A stretch of DNA of 64,000 bases from Streptomyces kurssanovii. GTDB lineage: Bacteria; Actinomycetota; Actinomycetes; Streptomycetales; Streptomycetaceae. Positions 59,616 to 64,000 of the stretch are shown here, one piece after another. The DNA lies in the NCBI RefSeq assembly GCF_014649695.1, contig NZ_BMTN01000028.1, positions 1-64,000 of the forward strand, written 5' to 3'. How positions within the stretch are numbered: the first letter of the stretch is position 1; the number at the start of each line of letters is the position of its first letter. The notes below the pieces were generated by a model. That model was not told where the DNA came from. It made no database searches and worked only from the letters and a program-made list of their open reading frames with translations. The position numbers were made by a program, and so were the translations under genes.

Positions 59616-60290
59616 TTGGCACTGTTTAGGCGTCGTGGCGGGGATGCGGTCACGCGGCTGGGCACGGAGTTGTCCGGCGTGAGTAGGGAGACCCGGCGCT
59701 TTTTCCGGAAGCTGGTGGAGCACCACCAGGACTCGGTCAGTCTGCTGGCGGCCCAGGGCGCGGGCCCGGAGGCTACCTGGGACCGGGTGGAGAGGACCGC
59801 TGCTCTGCACGACGGTGCCGTCCGGCGGACGCTGCGCGATCTGGGCCCCCGCACCGACGTGCTTCATCCGGAGATGCAGCGTGCGATCACTGTCGCTCTG
59901 GACCGGTTCGCGGGGGCTCTGGGGGTGCGCGGCACTCTGGTCCAGGCGTGGGGGACGGCCATCGCCATGAACAACGAGACTCAAGCCGGTAGCCCGGCTG
60001 AGCGGCGCATCCTCTGGTGGAAGGACAGGCCCATCGCCTTCGCCTGCATCCTCCACCCGGCGGCGGATGGACAGCCGCTGGTTGACGGCCTGCTGCTGCA
60101 TGCCGGTGGGCAGTACCAGTTCACGCCCGCTCTGGAGAGTCAGGAGCGGGCGAGCTGGGACAAGTCCAACGTGCGCGCCGAGGACCGGGATCCTATGACG
60201 GCGGTACTGCACCTCGATCCCTCAACCGGGTGGCGACGCGCCGACATCGCCTGCCGCACGGTCCTGATCGACGGATTCTTTACCCGGTAG
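59616..60290 (+). CDS. Hypothetical protein
   Basis: 224 residues from TTG 59616, preceded by GGGGGAGGGG; the frame opens earlier but lacks coding character. ALFRRRGGDAVTRLGTELSG, then FFRKLVEHHQDSVSLLAAQG and LVQAWGTAIAMNNETQAGSP followed by strands ILWWKDRPIAFACILHPAAD. Mixed fold, ending VLIDGFFTR. No family recognised. Confidence 0.55.
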   Translation: MALFRRRGGDAVTRLGTELSGVSRETRRFFRKLVEHHQDSVSLLAAQGAGPEATWDRVERTAALHDGAVRRTLRDLGPRTDVLHPEMQRAITVALDRFAGALGVRGTLVQAWGTAIAMNNETQAGSPAERRILWWKDRPIAFACILHPAADGQPLVDGLLLHAGGQYQFTPALESQERASWDKSNVRAEDRDPMTAVLHLDPSTGWRRADIACRTVLIDGFFTR

Positions 60291-60569
60291 CACTTCCTCA
60301 TCGGCTGCCCGCAGCAGCCGGCGCCCTTCGAGAGCCCGCCGCCCGTTGACGTCTTATCCGCAGGGGATGACCTGTTCTACTCAACCGCGGGTCGGCGCGC
60401 CCAGGAGCGAGCCTGCAGGGACTGCTTGGTGTTGGGTCGGGTCCCGCAGTCCGGCACAGGCAGACGTGCACCGATCGCTGCCCTACGTGGTGGATCCGGC
60501 CACGAGGCCGGGCCAAGTGGGCGCTGACGGCGTCGTGGAGGGCCGTGCCCCCGGGTGGTCGGGCTGAGG
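60291..60569. other. No supported gene
   Basis: Gap between convergent genes, with short frames only. Confidence 0.4.
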
Positions 60570-61238
60570 TCACCAGTCGACGTGTGCGCTGATCCATCTC
60601 TCGAGGGCGGCGTCGTCATCGGCGTGCGGCAGGTCGGGGCTGCAGGTGAGGGGTGTGTATGACAGTTGCAGGTGGGTGAGGAAGCCGTAGGGGCCGTTGT
60701 CGGATGCCGGTCCGAGGACGAGGGCGTGGGTGGGGGTGCGCCAGATGCGGTGGGTCAGCGCGGGTCCGGTGACGGTGGCTGCGGATGACAGGATCGTCCG
60801 CTCGGGGCCTTGGCCGAGGTGCGCGGTGACTGCCTGTGCGGCCTGTTCGAGCACTGTCTCGCAGTCCTGGCCGGTGCACGGTCTGCGGCCGCTCCAGCCG
60901 GGCAGCTGCTGCCAGTCGTCGATGAGCTCGTACAGCCACTCTCCGTTGGTCACCTCCTCGTCGTCCGGGTCGACGGGATACACCTCGCCGAAGACCAGGA
61001 AGTGCCGGACTTCCGGGCGCCCGAACGGGTTGCTGCCTTCGGTGCACAGTACGTGCCCGTATCCGGTGCGGTAGGAGTCGCCGACCAGGTCTTCCCATGC
61101 CCATCCGCGCTTCTGCACCTCCAGGTCGCGCGATTCGAAGTCGTCGGGGACGTGCGGCGCGATTGGCAGGGCGACGAGCTCGGCGACGGCCTCAGCGGTC
61201 AACGGCCGGTGGGCGAGGGCATGGACGGGTATCGGCAT
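60570..61238 (-). CDS. Conserved hypothetical protein
   Basis: 222 residues from ATG 61238 (PIPVHALAHRPLTAEAVAEL); a GTG at 61247 is also in frame. SRDLEVQKRGWAWEDLVGDS, then FLVFGEVYPVDPDDEEVTNG and GWSGRRPCTGQDCETVLEQA, ending LERWISAHVDW. Predicted cytoplasmic alpha/beta protein. A broken partial copy of its 5' end lies on the same strand at 27.6 kb. Function unknown. Confidence 0.65.
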   Translation of the reverse strand: MPIPVHALAHRPLTAEAVAELVALPIAPHVPDDFESRDLEVQKRGWAWEDLVGDSYRTGYGHVLCTEGSNPFGRPEVRHFLVFGEVYPVDPDDEEVTNGEWLYELIDDWQQLPGWSGRRPCTGQDCETVLEQAAQAVTAHLGQGPERTILSSAATVTGPALTHRIWRTPTHALVLGPASDNGPYGFLTHLQLSYTPLTCSPDLPHADDDAALERWISAHVDW

Positions 61239-61243
61239 GTTGA

Positions 61244-61555
61244 TCACTCTATGAACGGCCGATGCCGTCGTATCTCGTGAGTATCGCGTTCCCCTTCATC
61301 ATCGAATCGCGCAGTTGGTGGCCGTCCAGTCGGCCACTGCAGTCCCTGTATACGGCTGGCACCACAACGCGTGGCTGTGCCGGTGGCGTCCCCGCCCGCC
61401 AGCCGCCGTGCCGCCGGCGCCATCCCGGTGGTCGTCGTGGTCGCCCCCGGCCGTGTCGTCAGGTGCCGGCGGTCCTCGTCGGCGGTACGCCGGTCCGCTG
61501 TCCGATCCGGAAGTAACGGCTCGATCCGCGCCCACTGCGCGTTAGTCAACGGCAC
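61244..61555 (-). pseudogene. IS5-type transposase, N-terminal scrap
   Basis: The start PLTNAQWARIEPLLPDRTAD is the conserved N-terminus of IS5-group transposases. After about 22 residues the sequence becomes unrelated low-complexity coding. A short remnant of an element otherwise lost. Confidence 0.55.
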
Positions 61556-61591
61556 ACCTGGACCAACGAGCAGACGATCCGGAGGGAGCGA

Positions 61592-61801
61592 CTACACGCA
61601 GCCGGTGCCATCGGCGTTGCCGGCAGCTGTCCACCAGGACATCAGCCGGGCAGCCATCGCTTTCGGCTCTGACGGCAGAGGAGTGAGACCGAAGTGATCC
61701 TCCAGCTCGTGCCGCAGGAACTCACCGATCTCCGCCTGGTCGGCACCAGCGCGGAGCCGCTGGAGGAGTGGGGCGAGCATGCAGTCGTACTCGTCCTGCA
61801 C
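61592..61801 (-). pseudogene. Small hypothetical protein, 5' end lost
   Basis: The open frame EWDPIGVADDVQDEYDCMLA, then APLLQRLRAGADQAEIGEFL and HFGLTPLPSEPKAMAARLMS extends upstream of GTG 61801 only to a TGA near 61830. Related proteins, from memory, carry a longer start before DPIGV. Probably a 3' fragment. It overlaps the end of the XRE frame in another frame. Confidence 0.5.
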
Positions 61802-62732
61802 GTCGTCGGCGACGCCGATCGGATCCCATTCTCAGGGGGGCGGGGCCGGGGTGGTCGGGGCCGTTTCGGTGGGCGCCGTTGGCGGTTCGGTCGATGATGT
61901 CGATGCCGGTGTCGGTGGCCTGGTCGGTGAGCCACAGATCGGGTAGGGCGGTTCCGTTGCGGTGTGCCTCGCGTGTGGCCATGTGGGTCAGTGCGGTGAT
62001 GAGCAGGTCCTCGAGGGCGGCGGGTGGCAGGTGCCGGGCGATGGCGGCGGCTGTTCCGGTGAGTTCGTAGCGGTCGTCCGTTCCGCCGTGGGAGAGGGGG
62101 ACTGGGTGGACACGGCGGAGGACATGGCGGAGGGTGCGTCGTGCGTGGGGAGGGGCGGGGCGCGTGCCGCGGTCGGCGGTGATGCGGTGGTAGGCGTCGA
62201 TGTACAGGCGCTGATCGGCCGGGCGGATGCGGCAGGCGGTCAGGAACGTCACCAGCTGCGCGGTGGTGGGCGGCAGTTTCCTGCGCTTCATGATCCGCCA
62301 GGCGGTGGTGGGCGGGAGCGGGGCCCGGCCGGGTGCGAGGCGGCTGAGCTCGCGTAGGGACGGGGCGCCGGCCCGCTCGTAGGCCGCGGCCAAGGCGGAG
62401 CCGAGGTCGTCCTCTGTGTGGATGAGGGCCGGGGCCGGCGCGTCGAGGGTGCGGAGCCGGCCGCGCTGGGCGGTGCGGCCGCGGCTGCGCAGGAAGAGGG
62501 CCCGGGTCTGGTCGGCCGGACTACCCCCGCAGGCGCGGACGTAGGCGTCGAGGACGTCGGGGGAGGGGGCTGCGGTGCCGGACTCGGCGCGCTGGACGGT
62601 GCCGCGGGAGACGTTGGCGGCCGCGGCCAGGGCGCGCTGGGGCAGCCGCGCGGCCCGGCGCAGGGCGAGCAGGTGCTCGGCGAGGTGTGCGAAGGGGCGC
62701 TCCGGGGCGCCGCAGTGACGGGAGCGGGTCAT
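61722..62732 (-). CDS. XRE-family helix-turn-helix regulator
   Basis: 336 residues. LRRAARLPQRALAAAANVSR with GTVQRAESGTAAPSPDVLDA is the helix-turn-helix. A second region has PTTAWRIMKRRKLPPTTAQL. The middle is helical. After residue 300 (DRRRRRRAGRVRLHARP) the sequence is low-complexity and overlaps the remnant at 61592-61801, so the real end was probably near 61830 and has been lost. The adjoining membrane-protein gene starts about 300 bases downstream and ends near this gene's start. Confidence 0.6.
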   Translation of the reverse strand: MTRSRHCGAPERPFAHLAEHLLALRRAARLPQRALAAAANVSRGTVQRAESGTAAPSPDVLDAYVRACGGSPADQTRALFLRSRGRTAQRGRLRTLDAPAPALIHTEDDLGSALAAAYERAGAPSLRELSRLAPGRAPLPPTTAWRIMKRRKLPPTTAQLVTFLTACRIRPADQRLYIDAYHRITADRGTRPAPPHARRTLRHVLRRVHPVPLSHGGTDDRYELTGTAAAIARHLPPAALEDLLITALTHMATREAHRNGTALPDLWLTDQATDTGIDIIDRTANGAHRNGPDHPGPAPLRMGSDRRRRRRAGRVRLHARPTPPAAPRWCRPGGDR

Positions 62733-62741
62733 GCTCGCCGC

Positions 62742-63044
62742 CTACTTGGCCGCAGAGGAGCGCACGGCGGCCTCGACGAGGACCGTCACCAGGCGGCGGC
62801 CGCCGCCGGCTGCGGTCAGGGTGGCCGCGCCGATCGCCCCGCAGCCGCCCAGCAGGGCGAAGACGGTGTCCAGAGGGGTGCCGGCAAGGAACAGGGTGCT
62901 GCCCAGTCCCAGGACGGCGATGAGCAGGATCACCGCCTGCGTGGGCCCGAAGCGCCCGGTTGCGCCGACCGTTTCGGCGCCGGCCGCGGTGCAGGGGCAG
63001 GCGCGGACGGGGCCGGACGGGCTGGGGACAGGGAGGTCGGTCAT
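62742..63044 (-). CDS. Small membrane protein
   Basis: 100 residues from ATG 63044. A short cytoplasmic start TDLPVPSPSGPVRACPCTAA precedes two membrane helices (TQAVILLIAVLGLGSTLFLA; FALLGGCGAIGAATLTAAGG) and a short tail RRLVTVLVEAAVRSSAAK. Its stop lies ten bases before the start of the XRE regulator gene, so the two are co-transcribed in the same direction. Confidence 0.65.
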   Translation of the reverse strand: MTDLPVPSPSGPVRACPCTAAGAETVGATGRFGPTQAVILLIAVLGLGSTLFLAGTPLDTVFALLGGCGAIGAATLTAAGGGRRLVTVLVEAAVRSSAAK

Positions 63045-63496
63045 GGTGTGCAGGACTCCGTCCTGACGGGGACCGCGGCGAAGCGCCGGGCCCGGGCTGC
63101 TGGTCGCAAAGTCACGCAGTCCAGAGGCAGTTGGCCCTGCCGGAAGCGGGCTGCGCGGCACACAGCCTTCCACGCCCTGGTGGCCCGCCGCCCCGCCCCT
63201 GTGTGGCTTTTAACCGTTGTGCGGCATCCTGGCCCAGCCGGTGTTCCGCGCCCCACCACGGAATCCGCCGGCTGGCCGCACCGCGAGTCGTGGCCTGGCG
63301 AGGGTGAATTCGGCGTATCGCGTGCCTGCGGCGGCCCACTGTTTGTTCCGGCCGACTTGCGGCCTTGGCCGCTTCAGAAAGACGCTGCTCCCCACACGAC
63401 ACCGCCGGCGAGCCGCCGGTGTCCTCCTGACGGCTACTGGTCGCAAGCCCGAACCGCTTCAGGACCCCGGCAGGCGCGTTGGCCCGCGCCCGTCGA

Positions 63497-63535
63497 CACG
63501 CCGAGCCGGCACCCCCTGGGTGTCGGCTCGGCGTG
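63497..63535 (+). terminator. 18-bp hairpin
   Basis: CACGCCGAGCCGGCACCC pairs with GGGTGTCGGCTCGGCGTG (one G-T pair) across CCT, followed by CTTCTTCGG. Strong terminator-like structure with no clear gene before it. Confidence 0.65.
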
Positions 63536-63863
63536 CTTCTTCGGGGCGTCACGACGGCGAGCCGAAGGCGTGCCAAGATCGGTTCCTGCCGTCTCGGCCG
63601 CCGTGACCAGCACCTCGAGCTGTACACGAACGCTGAACGGCTGCTCGCCTGCCGCAACCCTGGTCTGGGCAAAATCCGGTCACGTCCATACGCTTCCCGC
63701 TCCCGCCCGGCCGGGGCCCGGCAGGGGCCCGGACCCAGCGGCCCCTGCTGCTCCCGTCAGGGGGCAGCCCTGTTGTCGGCCAACGGCCGGCCCCCGTGTT
63801 GCTCCGTCGTTTTGGGGTTGTTGGGTGCGGCGTGGCGTGGTGGGTGCCGCGGGGTGGTGGGCG

Positions 63864-63917
63864 CGGTCCGTTTCGCTTCCCGTGTCGTCGGGTGGGGCGG
63901 TCCGCTTCGCTCCCCGC
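63864..63917 (+). repeat. Tandem GGTCCGYTTCGCTYCCCG units
   Basis: CGGTCCGTTTCGCTTCCCG (63864-63882) and CGGTCCGCTTCGCTCCCCG (63899-63917) are direct repeats 35 bp apart within a G-rich stretch. Confidence 0.6.
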
Positions 63918-63962
63918 CCCCGCCTCGCTGTTTGCCGGGTGTTCCGTTGTGCTGCGGTCCGG
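63882..63962 (+). repeat. Diverged GC-rich repeat, second copy
   Basis: Aligns with 54628-54712 in the same orientation. See that entry. Confidence 0.55.
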
Positions 63963-64000
63963 TTCGTGGGCTGTGCGTTCTCACGTACGCCGGGGGTGCG

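Larger units (their letters stand above)
63045..64000. other. GC-rich right end, no supported gene
   Basis: Open frames here are Arg/Pro/Ala-rich and lack coding bias. The stretch holds a strong hairpin (63497-63535) and, from 63780, G-rich repeated sequence. Confidence 0.5.

Noticed and set aside
63780-64000. Linear-replicon telomere
   Set aside because: G-rich and repeated, but the characteristic series of telomeric palindromes is not present; only reported as a repeat.

Overview
The window is high-GC actinobacterial DNA, almost certainly Streptomyces. Codons end mostly in G or C, GTG and TTG starts are common, ATGA/GTGA start-stop overlaps are frequent, and it carries Streptomyces-type families (WhiB-like, Lsr2-like, DUF6197, DUF6233, DUF6292, RHS toxins, a linaridin cluster). 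It reads as an accessory region, either a plasmid or a chromosome-arm island. There are no ribosomal or core metabolic genes, but there are IS elements, broken genes, selfish endonucleases, toxin systems and repeated intergenic elements. I found no tRNA, rRNA, CRISPR array, replication initiator, ParA/ParB or complete conjugation gene.

Layout. 0-6 kb: transposase remnant, a metallopeptidase-like fusion protein, and a membrane-protein gene cut by a 1,915-bp IS5-family element that carries passenger genes. 6-18 kb: a secreted LamG protein and an RHS polymorphic toxin whose tip looks like a barnase-type RNase, followed by a barstar-type immunity gene, an orphan toxin-tip remnant and further small candidate immunity genes. 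18.8-27.7 kb: a plasmid- or phage-like block of small genes in short overlapping operons. These include a WhiB-like protein, an Lsr2-like protein, a zinc-peptidase-like protein, a DUF6197 protein and a LAGLIDADG endonuclease. The intergenic gaps carry one family of hairpins (family A). 28-36 kb: an ArsR-type regulator and a linaridin RiPP cluster consisting of precursor peptide, alpha/beta hydrolase, SdpA-like protein, HTTM membrane protein, methyltransferase, ABC exporter and FAD oxidoreductase.

36-43.3 kb: a toxin-antitoxin pair with a palindromic operator, a STAND ATPase and a tandem zeta-toxin protein. 43.3-50.3 kb: a second plasmid-like block in which several genes share a promoter (TATAGTTGTCT) and a second family of 5'-UTR hairpins (family B). 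It also holds an intein-derived endonuclease and a cytosine methyltransferase. 50.3-53.1 kb: a distinctly lower-GC insert with one large protein that joins a PfkB-like domain, an AAA ATPase and a RyR-like domain, a strong candidate for an uncharacterised defence or signalling protein. 53.2-64 kb: integrase fragment, several frameshifted genes, a secreted NucA/NucB-type DNase, an XRE regulator, and a GC-rich end with repeats.

Two themes run through the window. First, toxins sit beside cognate protection genes (RHS/barstar, RHH/PIN) or alone (zeta). Second, repeated structured leader elements appear to mark two separate sets of small genes as co-regulated. At least seven genes are broken by single-base indels, several at C or G runs. 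This can mean pseudogene decay or homopolymer errors in the assembly, and should be settled before interpreting them.
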